Of a stretch of 64,000 bases of DNA, positions 54,377 to 64,000 are shown piece by piece (within the stretch, counting starts at the first letter, position 1; each line of letters starts with the position of its first letter). The notes under the pieces are model-generated. The model made no database searches. It was not told the DNA's origin and saw only the letters and a list, made by a program, of their open reading frames with translations. The position numbers and the translations under genes were made by a program. Origin of the DNA: an uncultured Pseudokineococcus sp. (GTDB lineage: Bacteria; Actinomycetota; Actinomycetes; Actinomycetales; Quadrisphaeraceae); NCBI RefSeq assembly GCF_947495735.1, contig NZ_CANMAA010000006.1, positions 1-64,000 of the forward strand. The letters run 5' to 3'.

Positions 54377-54906
54377 GCGACCGGGGCGAGCTCGTGCTCG
54401 AGATCCCCTCTGCGGCAGCGATGGACGACCTCGGGCGCCGGCTCGGACGCCTGCTGCGCGGCGGCGACCTCCTCGTCCTGTCCGGGGACCTCGGCGCCGG
54501 GAAGACCACGCTCGTGAAGGGCCTGGGGGAGGGGATGGGCGTGCGCGGCCCGATCACGTCCCCGACGTTCGTCATCGCGCGCGTGCACCCCTCGCTGGTC
54601 GGCGGCCCCGCGCTGGTGCACGCCGACGCCTACCGCCTGCAGGGCGCGCTCGAGCTCGACGACCTCGACCTGGACGCCGACGCCGGCTCCTCCGTCGTGG
54701 TCGTCGAGTGGGGCCGCGGGCTCGTCGAGCAGCTCGCCGGCGACCGCCTCGAGGTGGACCTGCACCGCGAGGACGGCGACCCGTCCTCGCTCGCGAGCCC
54801 CGCGCCCGCCGACGCCGGTGAGGTCGACGAGCACCGCACCGCCGTCCTGCGCGGCGTGGGGCAGCGGTGGGCCGACGTCGGTGCGCTCTTGGGCGTCGAC
54901 GGCTGA
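54373..54906 (+). CDS. tsaE: tRNA t6A biosynthesis ATPase TsaE
   Basis: 177 aa. ATPase that cycles the TsaB-TsaD complex for N6-threonylcarbamoyl-adenosine in tRNA. Walker A LSGDLGAGKTTLVKGLG (about 35-51), TSPTFVIARVH, DAYRL and the Trp-containing VVVVEWGRGL. The GTG overlaps the hydrolase stop. The C-terminal tail is acidic. Confidence 0.94.
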   Translation: MSDRGELVLEIPSAAAMDDLGRRLGRLLRGGDLLVLSGDLGAGKTTLVKGLGEGMGVRGPITSPTFVIARVHPSLVGGPALVHADAYRLQGALELDDLDLDADAGSSVVVVEWGRGLVEQLAGDRLEVDLHREDGDPSSLASPAPADAGEVDEHRTAVLRGVGQRWADVGALLGVDG

Positions 54907-54998
54907 CACCGGCCCCGCGCCCCGGTGGCGCAGGACCTGGCGGTGGTCCTGCCCGACGGCGTCCGTGAGGCGCGGCGAGCCGCGCCCGCCGCCCGACC

Positions 54999-55004
54999 TA
55001 CCCT
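54999..55004 (+). promoter_or_regulatory. tsaB -10 element, leaderless start
   Basis: TACCCT ends 6 bases before the tsaB GTG with no Shine-Dalgarno sequence. This suggests a second promoter inside the cluster and a leaderless message. Confidence 0.5.
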
Positions 55005-55010
55005 GGGCGC

Positions 55011-55757
55011 GTGCTGCTGGCCCTCGACACCTCCGCCGTCGCGAGCGCGGCGCTGCTGGACGGCGGCCGCGTCGTCGCCGCGCGCACGTCGACCGACCCG
55101 CGCCGGCACGCCGAGCTGCTGCAGCCGATGGTGGCCGCCGTCCTCGCCGAGGCGGGCGCCTCCCGCGGTGACCTGGAGGCCGTGGCCGTCGGCGTCGGCC
55201 CGGGGCCCTACACGGGGCTGCGGGTGGGCTTGGCCGCCGCGCAGACGACCGGCCTCGCGCTCGGCCTGCCGGTGCACGGCGTCTGCAGCCTGGACGCGCT
55301 CGCCCGCGCGGCCGCCGACGCGCTGGCGGCCGACGGCGTCGGGGTGCCCGGGCGCTTCGGCGTCGCCACCGACGCGCGTCGGCGCGAGGTGTACTGGGGC
55401 GCCTACGAGCTCGGCCCGCAGGGGCTGCGGCGCACGGGGGGCCCGGGCGTGGGGGCGGCCTCCGACGTCGCCGGCGAGGCCCCGCTCTGGCTCGGGCGCG
55501 GGGTGCGCCTGTACGGGGAGCACCTGCCCGCCGTCCCCGGGACCGCGCGGGAGGCCCTGCTCGACCCCGGTGCCGCCGCGCTCGGCGTCGTGGCCGCCGA
55601 CGCGCTCGCGGGGCGCGGCGCGACGCCGCTCGTGCCGGTGGAGCCGCTGTACCTGCGCCGGCCCGACGCCGTCGCGACCGCCGACCGCCTGCCGCCGCCG
55701 GCGCCGGCGCCCGTGCGCGCCCCGGCCCGCGACTCGGCCGCCGGAGCCCGGCGGTGA
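55011..55757 (+). CDS. tsaB: tRNA t6A biosynthesis protein TsaB
   Basis: 248 aa; inactive paralogue that dimerises with TsaD. Starts VLLALDTSAVASAALLDGGR; VAVGVGPGPYTGLRVGLAAA is the signature segment. The ASKHA fold is kept, but the TsaD metal histidines are absent, as expected. The GTG at 55011 lies 104 bases after tsaE. It overlaps rimI by 4 bases. Confidence 0.95.
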   Translation: MLLALDTSAVASAALLDGGRVVAARTSTDPRRHAELLQPMVAAVLAEAGASRGDLEAVAVGVGPGPYTGLRVGLAAAQTTGLALGLPVHGVCSLDALARAAADALAADGVGVPGRFGVATDARRREVYWGAYELGPQGLRRTGGPGVGAASDVAGEAPLWLGRGVRLYGEHLPAVPGTAREALLDPGAAALGVVAADALAGRGATPLVPVEPLYLRRPDAVATADRLPPPAPAPVRAPARDSAAGARR

Positions 55758-56344
55758 CGTCGCCCGCGGCCGGCACGAGCGCACCTGCCTGCGGCTGGGA
55801 GCTGGCGCCGATGCGCTGGTGGGACGTCGCCGACGTCGCGCGCCTGGAGGCCGACGTCTTCGGCCCCACCGCGTGGAGCGCGGAGCTGTTCTGGTCGGAG
55901 CTGGCGGCGGCCGGCCGCGCGTTCTGGACGGCGCGGTCGGCGACCGGGGAGCTGCTGGGCTACGCCGGAGCGGCCTCGGCGGGGGCCGACGCCGACGTGC
56001 AGACGATCGCCACGGCGCCCGCCGCGCGGGGGCGGGGGCTCGGCGACGCCCTGCTGCGGGCCTGCGAGGAGCACGCCGAGCGGCTCGGCGCCACGGCCCT
56101 GCTCCTGGAGGTCGAGGCCGGCAACGCGCCCGCCGTGCGGCTGTACGAGCGCCACGGCTTCGAGCGGCTGGCCCGGCGACGGGACTACTACGGGCCGGGC
56201 GCCGACGCCCTGGTGATGCGCCGCCGCGTCGAGCACGACCCGATCGCCCTCGAGCCGGGCACCGGCGACCCCGGCGCCCCCGCCGCTCTCATCGCCCCCG
56301 CCGCCCCCATCGCCCCGAGAGCCCCAGGAGCCCCGACCGCATGA
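55754..56344 (+). CDS. rimI: ribosomal protein S18-alanine N-acetyltransferase-like protein
   Basis: 196 aa GNAT. The acetyl-CoA loop is [20 protein letters not shown] (about 91-110), followed by [20 protein letters not shown] and [14 protein letters not shown], typical for RimI. The first 14 and last 45 residues are extra; the tail carries [14 protein letters not shown] repeats. The GTG overlaps tsaB and the end overlaps the DedA gene. In actinobacteria RimI sits in the tsa cluster. Confidence 0.92.
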   Translation: MTSPAAGTSAPACGWELAPMRWWDVADVARLEADVFGPTAWSAELFWSELAAAGRAFWTARSATGELLGYAGAASAGADADVQTIATAPAARGRGLGDALLRACEEHAERLGATALLLEVEAGNAPAVRLYERHGFERLARRRDYYGPGADALVMRRRVEHDPIALEPGTGDPGAPAALIAPAAPIAPRAPGAPTA

Positions 56345-57036
56345 GCCCTCTCGTCCTGCTCCGGGCGGCCGGGGAGGAGGTGGGCGTCGACCAGGCGGTC
56401 GGCGGACTCACCGGCCTGTCCGGCGCCCTCGCGCGCTTCATCGCGGCCATCGGCGAGCCCGGCGTCTTCGTCGCCACGGTGCTGGAGACGGTGGTGCCCC
56501 CGGTCCCCAGCGAGGTGACGCTGCCGCTGGCGGGCTTCATCGCCGCGCAGGGCGGCATGAGCCTGGTCCTCGCGCTGGTCGCCGCCACGCTGGGCTCGCT
56601 CGTCGGCGCCCTCGCGCTGTACTGGCTGGGTCGGGCCTTCGGGGAGGCCCGCGCCGTGGCGTGGATGGCGCGGGTGCCCCTGGTCGACCGCGAGGAGGTC
56701 GAGCACGCCGTCGGCTGGTTCCACCGCCACGGCTCGGCGTCGGTCTTCGTCGGGCGGCTCGTGCCCGGCGTGCGCAGCCTCGTGTCGATCCCCGCGGGCG
56801 CCACGCGCATGTCCCTGCCGCGCTTCTGCCTGCTCACCGCCGCGGGGTCGCTGCTGTGGAACGCGTTCCTCGTGGGCGGCGGCTACGCGCTCGGGTCGCA
56901 GTTCGAGCGGGTGGAGCAGTACGCCCAGTACATCGACTACGCCGTCATCGCGGTGCTCGTCGTCCTGCTCGCCTGGTTCGTGCGCAGCCGGGTGCAGCGG
57001 GCCCGCCGGCACCGCGACGTGAGGGAGGCGCTGTGA
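56341..57036 (+). CDS. DedA/VTT-family membrane protein
   Basis: 231 aa. Re-entrant and transmembrane segments typical of the DedA (SNARE-associated/VTT) family: [20 protein letters not shown], the [14 protein letters not shown] segment, [20 protein letters not shown] and a final helix [15 protein letters not shown]. Family members move or flip polyprenyl- or phospholipids. It is inserted between rimI and tsaD and coupled to both by 4-base overlaps. Confidence 0.93.
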   Translation: MSPLVLLRAAGEEVGVDQAVGGLTGLSGALARFIAAIGEPGVFVATVLETVVPPVPSEVTLPLAGFIAAQGGMSLVLALVAATLGSLVGALALYWLGRAFGEARAVAWMARVPLVDREEVEHAVGWFHRHGSASVFVGRLVPGVRSLVSIPAGATRMSLPRFCLLTAAGSLLWNAFLVGGGYALGSQFERVEQYAQYIDYAVIAVLVVLLAWFVRSRVQRARRHRDVREAL

Positions 57037-58172
57037 GCGCGGCAGACCCGGGCACCGGCTCGCGGACGGCGGTCCCCCAGGGGGGCGGGGCGCGGCTGCT
57101 CCAGCCCGGCCGGCGCCCGGCGCCCGGGATCGAGCCGCTGGTCCTCGGCATCGAGACGTCCTGCGACGAGACGGGTGTCGGCCTGGTCCGGGGCACGACC
57201 CTGCTGGCCGACGCCGTCGCCAGCAGCGTCGAGGAGCACGCGCGCTTCGGCGGCGTCGTGCCCGAGGTGGCCAGCCGCGCCCACCTCGAGGCGATGGTCC
57301 CGACCATCACCCGCGCGTGCGAGGACGCCGGCGTCACGCTCGCCGACGTCGACGCGGTGGCGGTGACGGCCGGCCCGGGCCTCGCCGGCGCGCTGCTCGT
57401 GGGGGTCGGCGCCGCCAAGGCGCTCGCCTGGGCCCTCGACGTGCCGCTCTACGGGGTCAACCACCTCGACGCGCACGTCGCCGTCTGCGTCCTCGACGGC
57501 GGGCCGATGCCCACCCCCTGCGCGGCGCTGCTGGTCTCGGGCGGCCACACGTCGCTGCTGCACGTGGTCGACATCGCGAGCGACGTCCGCCTGCTCGGCG
57601 AGACCGTCGACGACGCCGCGGGGGAGGCCTTCGACAAGACGGCGCGCCTGCTGGGCCTGCCCTACCCCGGGGGCCCGTCCATCGACGCGGCCGCCCGCGA
57701 GGGCGACCCGACCGCCATCGCCTTCCCGCGCGGGCTGACGTCAGCTCGCGACCTGCAGCGGCACCGCTTCGACTTCTCCTTCTCGGGCCTGAAGACGGCC
57801 GTCGCCCGGTGGGTCCGCGCGTGCGAGGCCTCGGGGCGCCCGGTGCCGGTGGCCGACGTCGCGGCGTCCTTCCAGGAGGCGGTGGCCGACGTCCTCACCC
57901 GCAAGGCCGTCGACGCCTGCCGGGAGAACGGGCTCGAGCACCTCATGCTCGGCGGCGGCGTCTCCGCGAACGGGCGGCTCCGGGAGCTGCTCGCCGAGCG
58001 CTGCGAGGCCGCGGGGATCGCGCTGCGGGTGCCGCGGCTGCGCCTGTGCACCGACAACGGCGCCATGGTCGCCGCGCTCGGCGCCCAGGTGGTGGCCCGG
58101 GGGCTGGCGCCGTCCGGGCCCGAGCTCGGCGGCGACTCCTCCCTGCCCGTCGGGACGATCCTGGTCCCCTGA
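57033..58172 (+). CDS. tsaD: tRNA N6-adenosine threonylcarbamoyltransferase TsaD
   Basis: 379 aa. Final enzyme of t6A synthesis. ASKHA motifs [19 protein letters not shown] and [14 protein letters not shown]; metal histidines in NHLDAHVAV. Also [13 protein letters not shown] and [15 protein letters not shown]. About 34 residues before VLGIETS are extra. The GTG overlaps the DedA stop (GTGA). It converges on the methyltransferase gene with 47 bases between; no terminator hairpin is visible there. Confidence 0.97.
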   Translation: MSAADPGTGSRTAVPQGGGARLLQPGRRPAPGIEPLVLGIETSCDETGVGLVRGTTLLADAVASSVEEHARFGGVVPEVASRAHLEAMVPTITRACEDAGVTLADVDAVAVTAGPGLAGALLVGVGAAKALAWALDVPLYGVNHLDAHVAVCVLDGGPMPTPCAALLVSGGHTSLLHVVDIASDVRLLGETVDDAAGEAFDKTARLLGLPYPGGPSIDAAAREGDPTAIAFPRGLTSARDLQRHRFDFSFSGLKTAVARWVRACEASGRPVPVADVAASFQEAVADVLTRKAVDACRENGLEHLMLGGGVSANGRLRELLAERCEAAGIALRVPRLRLCTDNGAMVAALGAQVVARGLAPSGPELGGDSSLPVGTILVP

Positions 58173-58219
58173 GGGTCGCGGCGACGCCTGGGCTCGTCCC
58201 GTGGCTGCGCCGGGGGCGG

Positions 58220-59443
58220 TCAGACGGCGATCGGGCGCGGGAGCGCGCGGCAGATCAGCGCGCTCTGGCGGCCGGCGACGCGGGTGAGGACGAGGACGGC
58301 CTCCTCGGGGCCCTCGAGCCGCAGGCGCCGGCGCAGCTCCTCGGGCTCGACCGCGGTGCCGCGCTTCTTGATCGTCAGGCGCCCGACGCCGCGCTCGCGC
58401 AGGCGCGCCCGCAGCGGCTTGAGCCCGAACGGCATCACCTCGTCGACGACGTAGCCGGTCGCCGACGGCAGCTCCAGGTGGCGGTCGGCGGTGACGTAGG
58501 CGATCGAGGGGTCGACGAGCCGGCCGTCGAGCGCCGCGACGACGGCCCCCACGAGGCCGGCCCGCACGACGGCGCCGTCCGGCTCGTAGAGGAAGCCGCC
58601 CACCGGGCCGACCGGGGGCGCCGTCGCGGCGAACGGGTCGGCGGCGTCGTCGACGACCGCCGCGGCGCCGCCGCGCACCACCACGGCGCTGCGCCGCACC
58701 CCGGGGCGCGCCAGGGGGCCGCTCCACAGGGCCGCCTCGACGACGTCGCCGTCGACGGAGGTCCACTGGCACTCCCACGCGCCGCCCGGGCCGGTGGGCA
58801 CGAGGTCGTGGTCGATCCCGGGCGCGGTCTTGACGCCGACGGGCAGGCGCTCGGCGAGGTCGACGGCGAAGGACAGCGGAGGGCTGGCGCGCCGCGGGTC
58901 CAGGACGCGGCGGCCGGCGGCGTCCCGGCGCGCCGGGTCGAGCCAGACGCCGTCCACGCCCGTGAGGTCGGTCGCGACGACGTCCTCGCAGCGCACGGCG
59001 GCGGCCGGGAAGCGCCGCAGGTTGGCGGCGGCCACCGCGGCGGTCGGCTCGTCGCGGTCGACGGCGAGGACGCCGAGCCCCAGCCCGGCCAGCGCCAGGG
59101 CGTCCCCGCCGATGCCGCACCCGAGGTCGGCCACCCGCCGCACGTCGGCGGCGGCGAAGCGCCGCGCGTGCCGCGCGGCGACCTCCAGGCGCGTGGCCTG
59201 CTCCAAGCCCGCTGCGGTGAAGAGCATGTCGTCGGCGAAGGGGCCGAACTTGGCGACGGCCCGGGCGCGCAGGCGGCTCTGGGTCAGGGCGCCGGCCACG
59301 AGGGCGGGGTCGTGGCCCTCCGCGCGCAGCCGCGCCCCCAGCGCCAGGCCCGCCGCCTCCTCGTAGGGGGGCAGGGCGTCCAGCAGGGCCAGGCCCTCCG
59401 GCGCCAGCACGGCGGCGAGGCCGGCGACGGCGGGATCCTCCAC
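58220..59443 (-). CDS. class I SAM-dependent methyltransferase with THUMP-like C-terminal domain
   Basis: 407 aa. The SAM-binding core has [20 protein letters not shown] (about 118-137), a following acidic VLAVDRDEP and VWLDPARRD as catalytic-type motif. The C-terminal [20 protein letters not shown] is the THUMP-like part of this actinobacterial family. It probably modifies RNA; the substrate is unknown. The GTG at 59443 was preferred over one at 59485, which lies beside the CIRCE element. GACGAT 7 bases upstream again suggests a leaderless start. Confidence 0.82.
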   Translation of the reverse strand: MEDPAVAGLAAVLAPEGLALLDALPPYEEAAGLALGARLRAEGHDPALVAGALTQSRLRARAVAKFGPFADDMLFTAAGLEQATRLEVAARHARRFAAADVRRVADLGCGIGGDALALAGLGLGVLAVDRDEPTAAVAAANLRRFPAAAVRCEDVVATDLTGVDGVWLDPARRDAAGRRVLDPRRASPPLSFAVDLAERLPVGVKTAPGIDHDLVPTGPGGAWECQWTSVDGDVVEAALWSGPLARPGVRRSAVVVRGGAAAVVDDAADPFAATAPPVGPVGGFLYEPDGAVVRAGLVGAVVAALDGRLVDPSIAYVTADRHLELPSATGYVVDEVMPFGLKPLRARLRERGVGRLTIKKRGTAVEPEELRRRLRLEGPEEAVLVLTRVAGRQSALICRALPRPIAV

Positions 59444-59489
59444 GCCGCGGATCGTCGCACGCCGGACGACGCGGGCTCCCCCCACCGTG

Positions 59490-59516
59490 CTGGCACTCGG
59501 ATTGACCGAGTGCTAA
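59490..59516 (+). promoter_or_regulatory. CIRCE operator (HrcA binding)
   Basis: The right arm GAGTGCTAA (59508-59516) matches the consensus 9/9 and the left arm CTGGCACTC (59490-59498) 7/9, with the standard 9-base spacer. HrcA bound here represses groESL until heat stress. Confidence 0.92.
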
Positions 59517-59531
59517 CCACCGTCCTAGAGT
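59502..59531 (+). promoter_or_regulatory. groESL promoter
   Basis: TTGACC at 59502-59507 lies inside the CIRCE spacer, and TAGAGT at 59526-59531 follows with an 18-base gap. HrcA binding would cover the -35 directly. Confidence 0.8.
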
Positions 59532-59639
59532 CGCGCACGGCGAGACGGCAGGACCCGGCCGACCCCCGCGACGGCGGACGGCTCCCGCTGCACCGCCTGC
59601 CCCCGTCACGTGAACCACCACGAAGGAGAGGTCCGCACA

Positions 59640-61764
<2,125 letters not shown>

Positions 61765-61809
61765 TCCACCGCTGACGCGCCTCCCCGGCTCCGGGGCGGC
61801 GCGCGCGTG

Positions 61810-61847
61810 ACGAGGGCCCCGGGCGGCACGCCGCCCGGGGCCCTCGT
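61810..61847 (+). terminator. terminator after groEL
   Basis: A 17-bp perfect stem (61810-61826 with 61831-61847) with CACG tetraloop. Confidence 0.88.
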
Positions 61848-61894
61848 GCTCCCGGCCCGGCCGCCTCGCGCGGTCGAGGCGTCCAGGGTGCGCA

Positions 61895-61929
61895 GAAGGC
61901 CCCGCACCCTGGTCGGGTGCGGGGCCTTC
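61895..61929 (-). terminator. terminator after whiB3
   Basis: A 15-bp perfect stem (61895-61909 with 61915-61929) with a 5-base loop in the gap between the convergent groEL and whiB3 genes. As the nearer of two hairpins to whiB3, it most likely ends that transcript; it could act both ways. Confidence 0.75.
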
Positions 61930-62006
61930 GTGGTGCTGAGCGCTGCGGCGCCGGAGAGCGAGCCCCCCTCAGAGACGGTGCGCGGACGCCGAGCTCGGGG
62001 AGGTGG

Positions 62007-62315
62007 TCAGCTCGCGAGGGGGAGCACGCGGGCCGCGCTGCGACGGCGCGTGTACTCGGCCTCGCGCTCGTCCTCGGTCATGCCGCCCCACACGCCGTAG
62101 GGCTCGCGGACGGCGAGGGCGTGCTCCTTGCAGGACTGGATGACGGGGCAGCTGGCGCAGATGGCCTTGGCGGCGTTGTCGCGGTTGCGACGGCTCGGGC
62201 CGCGCTCGCCCTCCGGGTGGAAGAACAGGGTGTCGTCCGCCTCGCGGCAGGCGCCCTGCATCTGCCACTCCCAGAGGTCGGCGACGGGTCCGGGGAGGCG
62301 CGAGATCTCAGCCAT
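62007..62315 (-). CDS. whiB3: WhiB-family iron-sulfur regulator (WhiB3/WhiD type)
   Basis: 102 aa. Four cluster cysteines: Cys23, Cys53, Cys56, Cys62 (CREADDTLFFHPEGERG, ICASCPVIQSC), then the turn YGVWGGM (73-79) and a basic C-terminal stretch. The start ISRLPGPVADLWEWQMQGAC closely resembles mycobacterial WhiB3 and Streptomyces WhiD, and the position next to groEL fits both genomes. WhiD is needed for spore maturation; WhiB3 senses redox state. It binds sigma factor region 4. GCAGGAG precedes the ATG. Confidence 0.95.
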   Translation of the reverse strand: MAEISRLPGPVADLWEWQMQGACREADDTLFFHPEGERGPSRRNRDNAAKAICASCPVIQSCKEHALAVREPYGVWGGMTEDEREAEYTRRRSAARVLPLAS

Positions 62316-62401
62316 GGGTGCTCCTGCGGTTCGTGCCCTGAGGGGGGCGGTGCGGTGAGCGCCTCGCTGGTGTCAGCGGCGGCGCCGTGTCGATGTGCAG
62401 G

Positions 62402-62430
62402 ACGCTACAACCGATCCAGAAGTTGTTCAA
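62402..62430 (-). promoter_or_regulatory. whiB3 promoter
   Basis: On the minus strand TTGAAC (62425-62430) and TAGCGT (62402-62407) are spaced by 17 bases. The start would fall near 62395, giving an 80-base leader. The -35 overlaps a TTGTTCA repeat. Confidence 0.7.
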
Positions 62431-62449
62431 GGACCTGCTGGCGCGGATC

Positions 62450-62461
62450 TGAACTTGTTCA
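62450..62461. promoter_or_regulatory. 12-bp palindrome TGAACTTGTTCA, candidate operator
   Basis: A perfect palindrome 19 bases upstream of the whiB3 -35. Its half TTGTTCA recurs at 62423-62429 over the -35, 32 bases away or three helical turns, same strand. The spacing suggests two sites for one dimeric regulator. Confidence 0.5.
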
Positions 62462-62671
62462 CCGAGCCGTCACGGCCTGTGCAGGAGCGCGCCAGGCGCG
62501 AGCGGGGCGCGGTGCCGACTGGCCGGCGGAGGCCGCCGCCGCCAGCATGGGGTCGTGCCCGCCTCCGCTCCCGCCCCCCGTGCCGAGGGGGACGTCGTGG
62601 GGCGACGATCCGACGACGACGCGAGACCCCCTGCGCGGCAGCGCCTCCGGAGTCGGCGCGAGGAGGTCCGG

Positions 62672-63667
62672 GTGGACTCCCAGGACGACAGCACGGCCGC
62701 GCTCGCGCCCGTGACGGCCCAGGACGGGGCGCCGACCCTGAAGGTCGCCGCCGTGGCGCGGCGCCTCGGCGTCGCCCCGGCGACGCTGCGCACCTGGGCG
62801 CGGCGCTACGACCTGGGTCCGTCGGCCCACACCGCCGGCGCGCACCGCCAGTACTCCCTCGAGGACCTCGACCGCCTCATGGTGATGCGGCGGATGACGC
62901 TGGAGGGCTACTCGCCCGCGGAGGCGGCCCGGGTGGCCGTGCAGACGTCCGGGACCACGAGCGCGGGGCCCGCGGCTCGCGCCCCCGAGCCCGCCCGGGC
63001 GCGGGAGGTGCAGCCGCCGGCCGAGCCCGGTCCGGCGCTGCGCGCGACCAGTCCCTCGGTGCGCTCGCTCGCGCGGGCGGCGATGGCCCTGCAGGCCGGC
63101 GAGTGCGGTCGCCAGCTCGAGGCGAGCACCGCGGTGAGCGGTGTCGTGGAGACGTGGACCGGGCTCGCCCGGCCGGTGCTGCAGGCCCTGGCCGACCGGG
63201 TCGGCGCCGTCGCGCCCGGGCGCTCGCCCGGCGCCCTGCTCGAGTCGGCGGTCATGGCCGCCCTGCGCGGCGTCGCCGACGCCGAGCCCGTCAGCGGTCC
63301 GAGCGTGCTCGTGGTCCGCCCGTGCGTGCCGGCCGAGGGCGCCGCGCGGGCGACTCCCGACGGCCCGACCGGGGACCTGCTCTCCCACGTCGTCGCCGCC
63401 GCGCTGCGCGAGGAGGGGGCGGACAGCTCCGTCCTCCCGGGGGCGCACCCGGCCGAGCGCGTCGCCGCGGTCGCCGAGCAGGTGGACGCCGCCGTCCTGG
63501 TCGTCGTCTCGGACGCCGCCGTCGGGAGCGCGGCCGCCGCCGAGACGGGGCGCCTGGTGGACCCCGACGGGCTGCGCGTGCTGCTCGTCGGCCGGGGGTG
63601 GGGGGACGGCGCACCCGCGCCGGTGGTCCCCGACCTCGGCGACGTCGTCGCGGCCGCCCTCGCCTGA
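62672..63667 (+). CDS. MerR-family regulator with degenerate B12-binding-like domain
   Basis: 331 aa. Residues 23-90 are a MerR winged helix: LKVAAVARRLGVAPATLRTW, AGAHRQYSLEDLDRLMVMRR. A Pro/Ala linker (91-127) leads to a helical bundle (128-205) and a Rossmann-like end (209-330), the layout of CarH/LitR light- or B12-sensing regulators. The cofactor motifs are missing: the bundle has LLES where EH is expected, and GPTGDLL replaces the E/D-x-H-x-x-G histidine loop. It therefore probably senses something else. The GTG at 62672 has AGGAGG 5 bases upstream, better than the GTG at 62555. Confidence 0.75.
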   Translation: MDSQDDSTAALAPVTAQDGAPTLKVAAVARRLGVAPATLRTWARRYDLGPSAHTAGAHRQYSLEDLDRLMVMRRMTLEGYSPAEAARVAVQTSGTTSAGPAARAPEPARAREVQPPAEPGPALRATSPSVRSLARAAMALQAGECGRQLEASTAVSGVVETWTGLARPVLQALADRVGAVAPGRSPGALLESAVMAALRGVADAEPVSGPSVLVVRPCVPAEGAARATPDGPTGDLLSHVVAAALREEGADSSVLPGAHPAERVAAVAEQVDAAVLVVVSDAAVGSAAAAETGRLVDPDGLRVLLVGRGWGDGAPAPVVPDLGDVVAAALA

Positions 63668-63698
63668 TCGGCGGCGGCGGTCGCCGCGGCGCCGCCGA
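63668..63698 (+). terminator. terminator after the MerR gene
   Basis: A 9-bp perfect stem TCGGCGGCG/CGCCGCCGA directly after the stop, extended inward by GCGG/CCGC. The rest of the gap to 63898 has a 6-bp GCTCCG/CGGAGC hairpin at 63761-63781 but no promoter that I can name. Confidence 0.65.
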
Positions 63699-63898
63699 GC
63701 GCACCGCGACCCGCCTCGCGCCCTCCGCGGCCCCCGCCCGACCCGTCCGGGGCGCCGGCTGCTCCGAACCCGGTCCGGAGCCTGTGGACGACGCCTGCGG
63801 CGGTCGTGCCTGCTGGGGTTCCCTCAGGTCTCGGTGCCCTCCTGCCGATCACCAGGGCAGACAGGCCGCGACCGCGGTCACACCACCCGGAGGTTCGC

Positions 63899-64000
63899 GT
63901 GTCCACCGTGCTCGTCTGCGACGACGTCCTGCCCGTGCGGGAGTCGCTCCGCCGCCAGGTCGGCTCCATCCCCGGCGTCAGCCGCACCGCGGGCGCCGCC
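63899..64000 (+). CDS. bldM: response regulator, N-terminal part (BldM-like), cut by window edge
   Basis: 34 codons, then the window ends. VSTVLVCDDVLPVRESLRRQ is the first strand and helix of a receiver domain, with the acidic pair Asp8-Asp9. The sequence VLVCDD...RE-x-LRR-x-V...PGV-x-R is strongly like Streptomyces BldM, an orphan developmental regulator, and bldM neighbours whiD there. The GTG at 63899 has GGAGG 5 bases upstream. The phosphorylation Asp and DNA-binding domain lie outside the window. Confidence 0.7.
   Translation, partial: MSTVLVCDDVLPVRESLRRQVGSIPGVSRTAGAA

Larger units (their letters stand above)
62316..62671. other. divergent regulatory region whiB3 / MerR gene
   Basis: 356 bases without a gene. 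It holds the whiB3 promoter, a TTGTTCA direct repeat and a TGAACTTGTTCA palindrome (listed separately). The part 62480-62660 is GC-rich with no evident promoter for the MerR gene. Confidence 0.7.

Noticed and set aside
61930-62006. Extra small gene between groEL and whiB3 on the plus strand
   Set aside because: The open frame runs through both terminator hairpins and antisense to whiB3 and has no ribosome-binding site.
62450-62461. LexA/SOS box upstream of whiB3
   Set aside because: The halves are separated by only two bases, while the actinobacterial SOS box has a four-base centre between GAAC and GTTC within a longer consensus.

Overview
This window is a conserved core stretch of a high-GC Actinobacterial chromosome. 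The base composition is extreme, GTG and TTG starts are common, and rho-independent terminators are GC-rich hairpins without T tracts. The gene order secE-nusG-rplK-rplA-rplJ-rplL-rpoB-rpoC-rpsL-rpsG-fusA-tuf-S10/spc/alpha-rplM-rpsI-glmM-glmS-acpS-alr-tsa-groES-groEL-whiB3-bldM matches the Streptomyces/Mycobacterium backbone. A Kineosporiales-like host (Kineococcus or Quadrisphaera relative) is possible, but that is a guess from overall look. I see no mobile element, prophage, rRNA, CRISPR array or pseudogene.

Layout. 1-4.0 kb: a CbiX-type chelatase (-), a small membrane protein, an orphan NYN/PIN-like protein and an aminotransferase (-). 4.2-8.6 kb: tRNA-Trp, secE, nusG and the L11/L1 and L10/L7-L12 genes, the latter behind an L10-leader RNA. 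9.0-16.5 kb: rpoB and rpoC. 16.6-21.3 kb: the str operon. 21.4-39.3 kb: the S10, spc and alpha operons, including secY, adk, map, infA and rpoA. 39.4-42.7 kb: truA, a DUF5709 protein and an ABC-F ATPase. 42.7-49.5 kb: rplM-rpsI, then the UDP-GlcNAc genes glmM and glmS flanking a two-domain GNAT and coaA (-). 49.5-58.2 kb: acpS, nnr, alr, a hydrolase, tsaE, tsaB, rimI, a DedA protein and tsaD, mostly with 4-base stop/start overlaps. 58.2-61.8 kb: a THUMP-like methyltransferase (-) and CIRCE-controlled groES-groEL. 61.8-64 kb: whiB3/whiD (-), a MerR-type regulator with a cofactor-less B12-like domain, and the start of a BldM-like response regulator.

Together the genes make the translation and transcription machinery, cell-wall precursors (GlmM, GlmS, Alr), coenzyme A and carrier-protein activation (CoaA, AcpS), the t6A tRNA modification (TsaB/D/E) and protein folding (GroES/EL). 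The last 2 kb looks like a developmental or stress regulatory cluster and is the most interesting part. Other points of note are strong hairpins at many intra-operon junctions, a tandemly duplicated terminator after rpoC, several probable leaderless genes, and long acidic tails on L17 and NusG.
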